This document shows, piece after piece, positions 1-12,560 of a stretch of DNA of 64,000 bases. The stretch is from Eulemur rufifrons. Taxonomy: Eukaryota; Chordata; Mammalia; Primates; Lemuridae. The notes below the pieces were generated by a model. That model searched no databases. It saw only the letters and a list, made by a program, of their open reading frames with translations, and was not told the origin of the DNA. Position 1 is the first letter of the stretch, and every line of letters begins with the position of its first letter. Position numbers and translations under genes: made by a program. The stretch spans positions 87,307,114-87,371,113 of the forward strand of contig NC_090984.1 of the NCBI RefSeq assembly GCF_041146395.1, written 5' to 3'.

Positions 1-3000
1 TTCCTTATGTGGTGTCTTGTTCTATGAAAATTGAAATGAATAATCTTATTAAATAATTCATTTATGTTTAATTTTAGATTTCTAAATATTGTGCTCTAAC
101 ATAAAACTCTTGACATTTTTAAGGTAAAATTTTACTTCGTGAAATTTCAAATAAGCCCATGGAAATACTTTTATAAGGGAAAGAAAGGAGTTACATGGGG
201 AAAAACTACCTTGATTATTAATCAAATTTGAAGTCTAATTAAAATCTGTAACAATACTTAACACTATGCAAAATCAGGGAATATTAATATTCTCTTATGC
301 TAGGCCTACAAAAATGCAGACAAGAAATCTACATATGTTTCTGTGTATGTGTGTGTATGTATGTATTTTGTTTTTAATGGATCCTTTTTCTCTGGTAAAA
401 CCTTGCTTGAACTAAAGTATCAGCTGGTGGTGATACAATGTTAAATGATGGGGATTGGTCTATAAAGCTGACTTCAGATAGAATAGGATGTTAATACACA
501 AAACATGTGCCACTTAACCACTGGACAGGCCAGGGATCTCAAGCATACTATAAGAGAAAAACTTTGTCATTTCCCTACTCATAAAAATGAGGTTATCAAT
601 ATTTGCCTTTTAGGGTAGTGATGTGGATTCGCTGGAGTGTAACTCTGTGACAACAGAGAAATTGTTCATGGCTGTATTCATTCACTGCCTACAACAGTGC
701 CTGGAATGTATTAGGCATAAAGTAGTTATTACCTAAATGAATTAATTATGGAATGCCTTAAGGTGCACCATAGAAAGGAGTTTAAAATTCTCAGAGGTAT
801 CAAAGGTATTAACTGGCAGACAATCAATCTCTGTATTTTCCTCCTTCCTTCGCTATATTATTCATGAAAGTATACATTCTCTCTAAGTGTTACTTACCTT
901 TGCAACGTAAGATCATAAGAGATTATTTTCTGCCTTGAGCAGTAGCTCTGTTCAGTAATTCATTAAACAATTATTGAGGACCTGCTTTGGGTCAGGCACT
1001 AAGGAGACAGCCTGCTAGCTGAATGGCTGTTGTGGGACTCACAGATCTACCTCAGGCTTTCTGTGATATGCAGAGTGATCATTAAATTCTTTTTGATGAC
1101 CCCAGAGAGGTTGACAAGGCAAAAATTCAGGAGAATCATTAAGATCCTAGATGTTTTTCTTTCTGAATTATTTTCCTACTTTTTTTTTTTTAAAGAAACA
1201 AAGACCTGCTGTATCTGTTGTGATTATAAAGATTTTTTTATCATGTCAAACATTTCATTGCTCAGACACATAAATCCAGATACAATTAAATAACTCTGAA
1301 TTGTAAATTACAGAAATTGAGATATCTAATTTATATGTTTTATCCCAAACAAAATCATTTTTTATAAACCTAATGCATTTGGACACTTACTTTGTTTTAA
1401 AGTTTATTCAAATGTACATACCTTTAGTGCATTAAAACAGTGCTTTTAAAACTTTACTGTGTCCATCTTCAAGTTTTACTAATCTGTAATCTAAATTTTC
1501 CCATTCCTTGGCCACCTGATACTCTGATACTCCACTTCTGTCTCTTCCCAAAGAACCTTGCCAAGTCAGCTATAAAGTTAATTTACTAGCAAAGCCAAGA
1601 ACATGAATGCACCTTTTCAGTCAAAGCAGCCTACTGACAGCAGGGAGAATCCAGGCCAAAATGTATGGTCATTTTTAAATGTAGAAAAAGAGACTGAGGC
1701 AAAGGGAATCCAGCCAGCTAGGGCCAAGAGTTTGGTTATTTAAACAGGCAGAAGAGGAGAAAGAATAATAGCGGAGATTTTGTGGATTGAAATAGAGGTT
1801 TTCTGAGTCTTAATCAGAATGATTTTATTTTTACAAAGAGCAATTTTTAAATATTATAAGGATATTACCTTGAAAAATCAGTAACTTTTTTGCTAAGTTT
1901 AGTTTGCCTTTACCAAGGGGGAAATGTGGTTGGTATGTGTTTGACTTTAATCCTTTTGGTTCCAAATCTGGGCATACTGGAAAATGGATCTGAGCATGGG
2001 GCAGACAATGGGAAAATGTATAGCACGAATACTGGAAATGTTTGCCAGCATCAAAAGAGATGTTTCAATTTCCAACTGGAACACACCATTTAGTCAGCTA
2101 GCCGATATTTATTGAGAACTTGCTAGGTGTCAGATATTATACCTGGCACTATAGAAGAAAACAGACACCTCCACTCACTCTTCCAGCATCAAGTAGTCTG
2201 TGAGTTCCAAGACAGCAGAAGTCTGCGGGGTTCTGTATGTATCTGTATTCTTTGAGCAGACAGCAGTGCCCAAATTCTAATGGGAAGCTTGAGAACACTT
2301 AAGCATTTAGATGTCTCGTGAGTTAGAACTATGGAAGGCCAATTTTGAAAGATTAGGCAGCCAGGGAGAAGTCCTCTTCCTAGTAAACAGTTTAAAACTG
2401 GGCAGTAAAAGTAATGCAAATGTGATTGGATCTTTTCAGCAGCCTAATTCTCTCTTTTCAGGTCATAATCAGCCTTTTTTTTTTTTTTTTTTAATCAGCA
2501 TTTTGTAGCATCTCTTTGTCCCTCCTCTGAAATTCTAAAAGACATTGGTGAGTGCCATAGATTTTACGCTTTGTGTGTGTGTTAGGAGAGGTAGCTCACA
2601 CACAGCAAAAGCAAAGATCCCTCTGAAATAGTCTGTTCCCATTCAGGAATGGAGGCCTTAATCCTGCCTGCTGCTAGGAGTGCTGCTGGCAGACAGTCCT
2701 CAGGTGTCAGCCCTGTTAGAAGGTTCACCAGCCAAAGAGCTCCTTTGCTAGATGTTGTGTCCCTGCTCAGAGCAGCCTGTTGTTGAAACCTGGTTGATGG
2801 GAATGTGTAAAGGCTAAGCTGTCCCACAATTCTGAGGGGTATCCCAGCACCAGAGCTCCCCCCCCCCCCCGGGGTTGGCTGAGCCTTCGTTGAGGCTACA
2901 TCTCAGCCCAGCTTGCCTCTCTTCTCCACCCTGCTTCCCAGTAGCACTTACTAATAAATTACCTGCATGCGGATCTGCATCTCAGCGCCTGCTTCCCAAG

Positions 3001-3214
3001 GAGCTCCGTGCAATATATAGCATGCCTGGAAGGGGTCAGGGATTTGTAAAGAGACAGAGGACAGAGGCCTTTTTCATAAATAGCTTCAATAATAGCCGTC
3101 TGTGTGTTTCTTCCTGTCAGAGATGGATGGGATATAGGAGGCTGTGGCAGATAAACCAGAGCTGCTGCCAGGGTCTAGGCTTAGGAGCAGGACAACGAAA
3201 GGGCTCCACCACAT
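1..3214. other. flank downstream of CCDC198, no gene seen
   Basis: AT-rich sequence with L2-like fragments at 650-745 and TATTTATTGAGAACTTGCTAG repeat remnants at 955-1010 and 2100-2165. It also has a poly(T) at 2474-2492 and a C-run at 2859-2871. No frame resembles a known protein. Confidence 0.6.
650..745 (+). repeat. L2 3'-end fragment
   Basis: GTGCCTGGAATGTATTAGGC followed by ACCTAAATGAATTAATT is the tail of an L2. Confidence 0.55.
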
Positions 3215-4105
3215 CAAATCTAAGTCTGTGGGTTGAAAGCACTACTGGGGAGTCAGAGAGATTTGGATTCAAATCATGTCTGACTTTTGGATGAGTTATT
3301 TAAATACTTTAAATCTCGATTTTCTCATCTGTAAAATAGGAATAATAAAAGTGACTTCACATATTTGTGGTGGTATCAGGTTTTCAGGGTTTTGATAATC
3401 TTGCCTGTTTTCAGTTCTTGGTGTGCTCTTGGCTGAAGAATGACCAGACATAGCAAAAGCAAGGCAAGTGTGAAACGAGGTTTATTAAGGAGAGAAAGAT
3501 AGGATTACAGAGCAAGAGCAAGATACATTCACTACAGAATGGGGAACGGGCCTCCTGTAACAAAAAAGACCTTGGTTATGGTCTGGGTCTTGTTTTATAG
3601 TGTCTAGATTGGGCCCTCCTTGTGGTTCAGATGTTACCATGAACCACTATGATGGACAGTTGGGAGTTATATGACCTGAGTCTTACTGTGCATGCAGATC
3701 TCCCATGAGCCTCTCTGAAAGCTCATTGGGTGGGGTGAACTGCAATGAAGATTTAAGCTAATGACATGATAATTAACCTTAGGTTGTCCCAGGTCACCTT
3801 CTGCATTCTTTTGCAGTTGGCATATAAGTTCTGATTGGCAGATTCATAGGGCATTCCCTCCTCACCCAGATGTTGCAATTGCTCAGGGCAGGATTAAGGC
3901 AGGGCAGCACCAAGATGGGGCTGTCCTTGTCCTCCTTCCCAGGTAGAGCAATTGTTTGAGGCAGCACCAAGGCAAGGCACCCAATTTTTGTCCCTAGAAG
4001 AGTCTCGGAGATCCCTTGCTATCTACCTAACAGTATGATTAAATAGTCATTGCTGTGACATAATTAAGTATTCAAATTTATCTTCATTATCATTATTATT
4101 ATTTG
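3215..4105 (+). repeat. MIR split by the LTR
   Basis: The left part (3215-3365) contains GATTTGGATTCAAATCATGTC and TTTTCTCATCTGTAAAATAG, the MIR core. The right part (4033-4105) contains TATGATTAAATAGTCATTG and continues the MIR 3' half. Confidence 0.75.
3366..4032 (-). mobile_element. solitary endogenous retrovirus LTR inside a MIR
   Basis: On the minus strand it starts TGTTAGGTAGATAG at 4032 and ends TGATACCACCACA at 3366, i.e. TG...CA. TATAAAA lies at 3599-3593 and AATAAA at 3486-3481, in the order expected for U3, R and U5. MIR sequence is cut in two around it. No gag, pol or env and no second LTR are near. A target duplication could not be confirmed. Confidence 0.75.
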
Positions 4106-4420
4106 ATGCTTGTGTATTTAGAACCTGTTTCACACAGGGCACCCAAGAGCAGAGCTTGGAGGAGGCATCAACCTGTTCAGCTCTCTGGAATCTGAGAATA
4201 TAAGGGTAGAACCCAAATATAAGAATATATAAGTAGTGACTCCCATCCTGGGATCCTGTTAGACTTTGACTCCTTGGAATTAAATATGGCTACCGAAGTC
4301 AGGCCACTATGGCCTGGATGATAATGTTCTACAACTGGGAAGAGTCCTGTATGTGGGAATGTGTCGCTGGGAGGTAAGCCCAGGAGAATGTGGGCCTGCA
4401 AACTTGCTTTCAAGTTAAAA

Positions 4421-4429
4421 AAGTTTTTT

Positions 4430-4461
<32 letters not shown>

Positions 4462-4742
4462 TGAGACAGGGTCTCACTCTGTCACCTGGGCTAGAGTGCA
4501 GTAGCGTCATCATAGCTCACTGCAACCTTCAGCTCCTGGGCTTGAGCTGTCCTCCTGCCTCAGCCTCCTGAGTAGCCGGGACTACAGACGTGCACAAACA
4601 CACCTGGCTAATTTTTGTATTTTTTATAGAGATCGGGTCCCACTCTTGCTCAGGCTGGTCTTGAATGCCCGACCTCAAGCGATCCTCCTGCCTCGGCCTC
4701 CCAAAGTGCTAGGATTACAGGCATGAGCCGCTCCACCCAGCT
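4421..4742 (-). mobile_element. Alu (single-linker type)
   Basis: A T-rich start with TTTTCTTTTCTTTTC precedes GAGACAGGGTCTCACTCTGTC. The two monomers follow, with GCGTCATCATAGCTCACTGC in place of the later type and without the duplicated linker. The end reads CGGCTCATGCCTG on the minus strand. The target duplication is not clear. Confidence 0.9.
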
Positions 4743-6782
4743 TTAAAGAACTATTTCTTCATTGCCGTCTTAGGCGAGAGGGGAGACTTTGTGGGGTCTG
4801 AAAGGCTTCTAAAAAAGGAGAGCTGAGAAGAGGATCCTAGAGATGGAGCTTCTGTGCTTGGCAGATCTAGAGAGCAGGCTGAGGGAGTCCATGACCTTTG
4901 TATCAGAGACCAAGAAACCTTGTAGAAAAGAATGTCCCAGGAAATTAAAGAGTAGTCAATTAAGAAATCTGGTCCAAGGACCAGTAATGGAGGGTCAGCT
5001 GATTTCAACAGAGCATTATCATGTGGCGCTTCTCAGACTTTTCCAAGGATGGGTTCATGAGCTACAGAGGAGAGGAAATAGAAGGAAACCACATCAAGCA
5101 TATAATTTCTTCTGTTTCCTGTATTACACAGCCATCATCTATGTGATTTTTACATTCTTCTCTATATGTCATAATCACTTACTGTTTAAATGGCTTACCT
5201 CTTTCATCTTGCCTTCAAATCTAGTAAAACTGAGACTCCAGAAAGTTTTGCCATCTATACCCCATAGTCTCTCCTCAGCACATCATCTTGGATCCTTGGG
5301 GGAGCAAATGCCCCAGTTTGAAGTTCTCAGAACTTAGTGCATGCCCTTACCTCTTGTTCTAATTTTAGCTCCTGTGGACTTGTGTCCAAGTTAGGGAAAT
5401 GGGACTCACTAGTCACATAAAAGAGCTGTTTCACCAAAGTGTCCATTTCTTAAACTGAGTTCATGAGAGCTTGAGGGCCAGTAGCCCTGCCATATTGGTG
5501 CCAGTAAAGGGTTCCATATTAGCATGAGAAGTTCTAGACCTCAGGATGGAGAGGCAGGAGAAAGTGTTGATGGCAATGCAGAACATCTGGAAGCACATGT
5601 AAGACACTCTGGGAAACTCCCCTCTTACATGGAGTAATTTGCAGAAGGGATTTGGAGCTAGAATTTACATTATTCTGTAGATAATGAGGGCAAACCAGAG
5701 ACAATGTTTTGTTAGCTATTACGGTGACCGTGATGTGCCTGCCCCCTCTGCAGGTTACTACGGCTTAAGCACAAAGCACCCTCAAGTTCTTGGATGCCCC
5801 TAATTTGTTGCAGTGGAAACTGTTTAGGATTCTCTATTTGACATATTCACAAATTCAACTTAGGAAGAAAGCTTGCTGACCAATCAAAAATCTCAATGTG
5901 AATGTCTTTAGAATCAATCTGTCCATTCTTAGGTAATCCCGTTATACATAGCTGCAACTAAATATTGAGATATACAAGGGTAATAACAGGCCAGTGTAAT
6001 GGCATGGTTTCTACTTGCTATTTTGGGGGATTCTGGGAGCAGGGAAGGGATTTTAAAGAAGGTGGCTTCCCAAGCCCCTCTCCCCACATCCTAGTTCTCA
6101 CCAGCCTGTCTCACAGCTGACAGTGAGAGGGCCAGACGTTATAAGTGTAAATTCTTGAGCTGGAGTGATTTCAACAGACTTTTTTTTGCCTCTGCCACCC
6201 TTCTCTCAGATCTGCTATGGTAGGGATCTAGTTATAATGAAATAATTGCAAAACAAGAGGGGGAAAAATGCAATATCCCTAAAAGAAAGCAACAGTCAAA
6301 TTTGACCTAGAATATGTACAAATAATATATATCATATCCAGAGCTACTTGTGACTTACTACTATTAATAATTGACACATGAAAGTTTGCAAATGTTTCAT
6401 AAATTAGAGTCAATGGCATCCCTATAATAACATCACTTGAGCTCACTTGATTTTGATATCCTTTCATTTGCAAAAGAGAAATGAATAAAGTTCCAGCTGT
6501 TCCTCCAGGAAATGAACAAAGGGGTATGAGACACCATAACAATCATCCATTGATTATTGAAGCAGAAAAAATGTTTGAGAGCTCCTGGGACTGAACGAGG
6601 AGGTGGGCATCATGATTTTCTCCTAGTTTGGTCCTGGCTCTTGGATGCTCCAATTTTATTTTTGCAGATACTGTTCAGGAGTTTGACATATTTAAAAATT
6701 CAATTGAGGATAAGAACCCCTAATTAAAAAACATAAAGGAAAATTAATTAAAATCATTCATGAGAATTTTTCAGGGTCTTTT
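4743..6782. other. unique non-coding flank
   Basis: No repeat or gene recognised. The 164-codon open frame at 4843-5337 has low-complexity, repeat-like composition and no family resemblance. Confidence 0.5.
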
Positions 6783-7122
6783 TTTTTTTTTTTTTTTTTT
6801 GAGACAGAGTCTCACTTTGTTGCCCAGGCTAGAGTGAGTGCCGTGGCGTCAGCCTAGCTCACAGCAACCTCAAACTCCTGGGCTCAAGCGATCCTCCTGC
6901 CTCAGCCTCCCGGGTAGCTGGGACTACAGGCATGCGCCACTATGCCCGGCTAATTTTTCTATATATATATTTTTAGTTGTCCATATAATTTTTTTTCTAT
7001 TTTTAGTAGAGACGGGGTCTCGCTCTTGCTCAGGCTGGTCTCGAACTCCTGACCTTGAGCGATCCACCCGCCTCGGCCTCCCAGAGTGCTAGGATTACAG
7101 GCGTGAGCCACCGCTCCCGGCC
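6783..7122 (-). mobile_element. Alu (lemur type, duplicated linker)
   Basis: A poly(T) start and GGCCGGGAGCGG on the minus strand at 7122 define the element. The 11-bp duplication CAGGGTCTTTT at 6772-6782 and 7123-7133 is perfect. The A-rich linker is duplicated with TATATA at about 6959-6970. Confidence 0.95.
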
Positions 7123-7459
7123 CAGGGTCTTTTCTAAACAACCTCTCCCTTCTGCCTTTGACCGAAGGAACTGAAGACAACTAAACACTTAACCAGTTTG
7201 CAACAGCAGTGAAGCAATCAAGGGCCTTAAGCAGAATGATGTGAGTCAGAACCATGACCCAGGTATTTCTTGTTTGCAGAGCAGTTCTCCTCTTTCTTGG
7301 GTTTGTATTTAGATGGCTGCCTAAAATTGTTTTCCATTTGGGAACCTCAGAGATTTTTTTTAACTGAGATGGTGCATTTGTCACAGCAATTTGACTCTAA
7401 ATTATTACTATAAGCTGGTGTCTAGAGGCAACTACAGAATGTTGTTGAATAGTGCAGCA

Positions 7460-7735
7460 TCTTATATGGTGGTTAATTACACAGGCTTTGGCATTAGAAA
7501 GCCTGGGTCAAACTCTGATGACAGCCACTTATCAGCTCCGTGACCCTGGAGAGTTTAATCACTCAGAGCGTCCAGTTTTCTTATCTATAAAATGATAATA
7601 TAATTATTCTTACTTCATAGGAAACTGAAGATGATTAAGTAAAACAATGCAGGTAACATACTTAGGTGAGGACCTGATGCAAAGTAAGTATTTAATACGT
7701 GTGAGTTGCTTGTATTCTTATTATTATTAGTGGAA
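7460..7735 (+). repeat. MIR
   Basis: AGCCTGGGTCAAACTCTGATG, GTGACCCTGGAGAGTTTAATC and the downstream GATTAAGTAAAACAATGCA match MIR throughout. Confidence 0.8.
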
Positions 7736-8204
7736 GATATCAGCACTTTTATTTTACAAAATAAAAAACAGTGACCTATTATTTTAACCTGAAGGTCTGA
7801 ACATTATGTTAATTTCTAAGATCAGAATTTGGGCCAGAAAATCGAACTGTGGACATAAGGTCATCTTTGTGATGGGTTATAACTCAGAAAGCCATCAGCA
7901 GAGCTTTCAGCTGACCTATACACTCAGCCTGAGATCTGTTGTTTGACCGGAAGGACTGCATTTCTTCTTGAAGAGCTCTAAGGATCCTGGATAAGACCCT
8001 TGCTCCACCTGGATGGAGTTACTAATGTTCCTTACAAGGTTCTCTTCCACAAGTTTGATGCTTATCACTCACTTATTTATGGAAATTAAGTCTTTCTTCT
8101 TACACTTAATTCGCCCTTCAGAGTTAGCAACTCTTTGATAAAGCAAATGGCTGGGGCAATATATTTAAAGTTAAATTTCCAGTTTATGAGGGTGGTGTGT
8201 ATAT

Positions 8205-8868
8205 ACTTTTTAAAAGGTTTTATTTTGAAATAATTTTAAATTTATGGAAAATTTACCAAAAATGGTACAAAGAAGTATATATCTTTCACCAAGATTTCTC
8301 TATTGTTAATATTTTACCATTTTTACATTATCATTCTTTTTCTCTATTATATATTTATTTTTTTCCTGAACCATTTGAAAGTTATAGATCTAATACCCCA
8401 TTGCCCCTAATACTTCAATGTGTATTTCTTAAAAATAAACACTCTGTTCCATAGCCACAGGGAATTAATGTTGAACAATGCTATCACCTTCCTAACCCAT
8501 AGAACCCATTAAAATTTTGCCAATTGTCCCAATAATATCTTTACAGTTCCAAGATCCAATCTAGGGTCATTTAGTTGTCATTTATTTTTACCTTCAGTCT
8601 TGCTATTATTACCTAGTAGCCTCTTCGAGCTAGGTCCTATGTCCTTTTGACATGTCTTTATCATTCTTTGAGTACTTACTTTCTGATATAACAAGATGTT
8701 CTAGGCTTATCTGCCATTTCCCTGTCACAGCCCTGGAATCAGTCATTTCTTTAAAGAGTTCTGGTTCCTGTTAGTGGAGAGTGTTATTTAGAAACCATGA
8801 TCTCAGTGCTCATTGCTGTTGGGATGTCATTGCTTTCAGGCCCTCCCAGAAGACTAGGGACTATGTTA
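8205..8868 (-). mobile_element. old L1 3'UTR fragment
   Basis: AAAAATGGTACAAAG, CCTGAACCATTTGAAAGTTA, CAATTGTCCCAATAATATC and GTCACAGCCCTGGAATCAG are typical, in this order, of the reverse complement of old L1M 3' regions. Confidence 0.7.
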
Positions 8869-9681
8869 TATATGCGCATACACACTCACATGTATATACA
8901 CATACACATCTATCTATGTTAAAAACAACGAATTCACGCTGATACCTCCATTCCCAATCCAACACCATGGGATTTATCCTAGCTGCTTTTACCTGTTTGT
9001 AACTTCCTTCTCCAGCACTGAAAAATCTGGCTCCTGTTAGCCTCAATATGTTTGCTTAGGTAGCCAATGCTCTTGTGTGTAACCAAGGTCCTGACCACAC
9101 AGGCTGCCTCTTTGGCCTTAGCCCCACTGACCATGCTAGCTACACCAAATTCTTGGCCCTAACTAAAGGAAATGGAAGAGATGGTACATGTTTGTTTCTT
9201 TAATTGAGCCTGAAATAGAAGTTCTGCTACTCAGTGTAATATAAAGTGTTTTTCCTACTTAATTCCAATTCAAAGTTCAAAACAGACAAGTAAAACACCA
9301 AAGTGAGAGGTTCATATTCAATTGTTACAGCTAGTGATTGACTTGGCTAGTGATTATCTACTGTGCTTATTCTTATTACCAGACTGATATAATACCCTAT
9401 GGAAGCCATTAAAGTCAATCATTTTATTGCATAATGGACAGATCTATTCATTTTAGTACAATCAACGTGCTTGATTAATGTGGGTGGAGACCCAACGATC
9501 AGATGTTGAGATCTTTTGCCACCAGCTTACATTTCTCAGATTGCACTCACTTTTGATAATAACTCATATTTGGGAATTCAGCATTTTAATATTCTGAAAC
9601 ATTATCCCGGCTGGAAGTATATCTATTGTATATAGTCCTTGAAGACTTAGTAGTTTGGATGGTAACCTTGAGTTTGCTTAA

Positions 9682-9862
9682 CTAGTCCTCAGACTTTTGT
9701 GATCATCAAAAATCCTGTGGTGCTTGTTAACAGTGCTGATCTCTGGGCCCACGTCAGAGATTCTGTTTCAGTAGCTCTGGGGGATGTCTGTCTGCATTTT
9801 AATGAGATCCCCAGGAGGTTCAGGAGCAGGTGGCCAAGGGAGCACAGTGAGAAACACTGGAT
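9682..9862 (+). mobile_element. MER5A (hAT-Charlie non-autonomous)
   Basis: CCTCAGACTTTTGTGATCATC opens and GAGAAACACTGG closes it, with CAGAGATTCTGTTTCAGTAG in the middle, the MER5A layout with terminal inverted ends. Confidence 0.8.
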
Positions 9863-10399
9863 TAGTGTCTTTTATTCAAGTCCAGAAGAGTTCTAAAGCT
9901 GTGGTCAATCATTCCTGGTCATACGTAAGGTTGAATTGGTCATTAGGACCAACAACACTTTCATAATTAAGCAAATCAGTGTGTTGACACTTGGCTGCCA
10001 ATGCCAGCAATTATAGGGTAAATGTGTCAGTTTGTTCATCAGCATTCACGTGTCAAGGCTGTGCTAGTGTATTTGGAAGGGGTGGCACCAAAGCCAGAAC
10101 CCTTGTAGATCAGGCAGAGCTGCAGCAACCTGCCCCCCAATGGTGCCAACCTGATAGGCAAGGCCTTCAGGCAGGAGATCAGTATTTGGGTTTGGCTAGC
10201 TAATGGTCTTATTAAGTAAGACTGGGAAATGACTAGGGACAGACTGAGGACATGTGATCCACAATCCCTGGTTAAAGTCTGTTTCCTTTTTTCAGTTTTC
10301 CTCATGGAACAAGGACAGGTGACTGAATAAATCAGCAGAAAGAAGGCAAATGATCAGTCAGCACTTATTTAATCAGCTACAGTGAGTGCTTTCACAAAG

Positions 10400-10560
10400 A
10401 ATATTGCATCATAAATCACCTCGTGGGTAGGTGACTTTATCATCACATTCCACAGATGAAGATGGGGAAATGACATTTACACATAATCACACAGCTAATG
10501 AGCAGCCAAGAAAAGTTATGACCCCTGGTCTTTTGTCTTTAAATTCAGTGCTTTGTGCAA
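10400..10560 (-). repeat. MIR
   Basis: TCCACAGATGAAGATGGGGAAA and CACACAGCTAATGAGCAGCC are the antisense MIR core. Confidence 0.65.
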
Positions 10561-10667
10561 CAAACACTATATTAGGCGACATCTTGTATTTTGACTTTGT
10601 TTTTCCTTCCAGGAGGTTGCTATTCAGGAAAACAGAGACCCTGTCATATATGAAAGCATAGAATCAG

Positions 10668-11640
10668 TCCTGGGAGGAGGTGGAGCAAGATGTCCAAATA
10701 GAAACCTCCAGTGATTGTCCCTCCACATGAACACCAAATTCAACAACTAGCCATGCAAGCAAACACCTTCAGAAGAACCAAAAATCAGATGAATGAAAAG
10801 TTCAGGTTACATACGTTCCCCATGTACCGCCTATCCCCACTGAGTCAGAGCTCCAGGCGTGTCCATTCCCCAGACAGTGCGCATTGCACTCATCATGTAG
10901 GTATACACCCATCCCCTCCTCGCACCGCACCCCCCCCCCGCCCCGAGTCAGCACCTTCAAGCGTGACCATTCCCCAGACAGTGCGCAACGCACTCATCAT
11001 GTAGGCATACACCCATCCCCTCCCCCCACCCCACCTCAGTCTGATATCCGATTGGTATCATTCCCAAATGTGCATTTAGGTGATGATCAGGGAAACCAAT
11101 TTTCTGGTGAGTACATGTGATGCTTGTTTTTCCATTCTTGGGATACTTCACTTAATATAATGGGTTCCAACTCTCTCCAGGAGAACCAAAGAGATGTCAC
11201 ATCACTGTTATTTCTTATAGCTGAGTAATACTCCATGGTATACATATACCATAATTTACTAATCCAATCATGAATTGATGGGCATTTGGGTTGTTTCCAC
11301 ATCTTTGCAATTGTGAATTGTGCTGCTATAAACATTCGGGTACAGCATTCGGTGTCTTTGTCATAGAATGACTTATCTTCCTTTGGGTAGATGCCCAATA
11401 ATGGGATTGCTGGATCGAATGGTAGGTCTATTTGAATCTGTTTAAGGTATCTCCATAATGCTTTCCACAGGGGTTGCACTAGTTTGCAGTCCCACCAGCA
11501 GTGTATGAGTGTTCCTGTCTTTCCGCATCCATGCCAACATGTGTTGTTTTGGGACTTTTTGATAAAGGCCATTCTCACTGGGGTTAAGTGATATCTCATT
11601 GAGAAGTTATTCTTTTTTGAAGGGCAGACTTCAGAAGACC
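10668..11640 (-). mobile_element. rearranged L1 3' end with ORF2 C-terminus and an inverted L1 5'-like head
   Basis: From 11640 down to about 10801 this is the 3' end of an L1 on the minus strand: end of ORF2 and 3'UTR. Positions 10668-10800 instead resemble an L1 5' end on the plus strand (GTGGAGCAAGATG, AACACCAAATTCAACAAC, AGAACCAAAAATCAG). There is no poly(A) between them. A 104-bp unit in the 3'UTR is duplicated (10842-10944 and 10945-11038). Confidence 0.8.
10842..11038. repeat. tandem duplication of a 104-bp L1 3'UTR unit
   Basis: Both units contain CCATTCCCCAGACAGTGCGCA and ATACACCCATCCCCTCC at a spacing of about 104 bp. They differ at several bases, e.g. GGTATACAC versus GGCATACAC. 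A C-run of about 11 nt ends the first unit. Confidence 0.8.
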
Positions 11641-11653
11641 AGAGATGCTCCAC
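11087..11653 (-). pseudogene. L1 ORF2p C-terminal segment, open
   Basis: The 188-residue frame contains CWHGCGKTGTLIHCWWDC, the cysteine/histidine-rich C-terminal region of L1 ORF2p, then FDPAIPLLGIYPKE and YMYTMEYYSAIRN. It is uninterrupted, which is unusual next to the otherwise broken L1 pieces. The frame runs off the L1 at its N-terminus, so it lacks endonuclease and polymerase. Confidence 0.9.
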
Positions 11654-11754
11654 TAAAGTCTGAATTAAAGCAACTCTACCAGGGCCCCTAGAATCTCTAT
11701 GTTTGTAATTACTCTCTTTTTCTTTGGTTCTCTAAAAAAATTCTTGATAGTTTT

Positions 11755-12560
11755 ACTGATTTATAAAACTTTTTAATATAAATTTTCAAAATTACATAGA
11801 AGAAAATAGTGTTGTGAAAATAGTATGTTCTCATCACCCAGTTTTAATGATTAATAACATTTTGCAAATCTTGTTCCACCTTTCTCCTTCCACTTTTGTT
11901 GTTGTTGGTGTTGAAGTAATTTAATGCAAATGCCAATATGATATTTTACTCTTAAATAGTTTGATAACTAACACACAAGTATTTTTAAAAATGTAACCTC
12001 TGTGTCATTATAACCCCTAACAATAATGATAATTCTTTCATATAATTTTTCATATACTATTTCCTAGCTCCCAGCCCATGCTCAAATCTTCTCTGTTGTC
12101 TAAAAATTGTCCTATAATCTGTTTGTTTAGGTTAGGATCAAACAAGGACTGTATATTGTATTGTTTCCCAAGTGTCTTTTAATTCATAATTATTCTTTCT
12201 CCTCCTACCTTTTAAAATGTCATTTATTTTTTGGAGAAACTCAGTCATATATGCCATATAATTTTCCATCTTCTGTGTTTGGCTGATTGCTTCCTTGCCC
12301 AACTTGTGCTTTATCCCCTAAATTTCCTACTAACTGGTAGCCAGATGTCTAGACTTGATTAGCTCCTGATTCACCCTCCTTGGCAAGAATAACTCCTAGG
12401 TGGTTCTGTGGACTTCTTCATATCAGGAATTGCCTCATTTTTAGTGATTTTAAGATTGGTCAGCTGATTAGATTGCTAGGAGACAATTCTCCATGGGGCT
12501 CTTATGTTTCTCTAGATCTTGTAAGAAGAGGCTCTAACTGCCCTTTGCATTATCTTTTTA
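11755..12560 (-). mobile_element. old L1 3'UTR fragment, diverged
   Basis: The order AAATTACATAGAAG, TCATCACCCAGTTTTAATG, GGATCAAACAAGGACTGTAT and AGGCTCTAACTGCCC follows the same old L1 3' region as 8205-8868. The divergence is high and the ends are approximate. Confidence 0.6.

Noticed and set aside
4843..5337. 164-codon open frame on the plus strand
   Set aside because: No family resemblance, no splice or Kozak support, composition like translated non-coding DNA.
10842..11038. Direct repeats as a possible CRISPR or satellite array
   Set aside because: There are only two units and both are L1 3'UTR sequence in a vertebrate genome.
11087..11653. 188-codon open frame with a Cys/His-rich stretch, possible zinc-knuckle host gene
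   Set aside because: The sequence is the end of L1 ORF2 and the surrounding DNA is L1 3'UTR.
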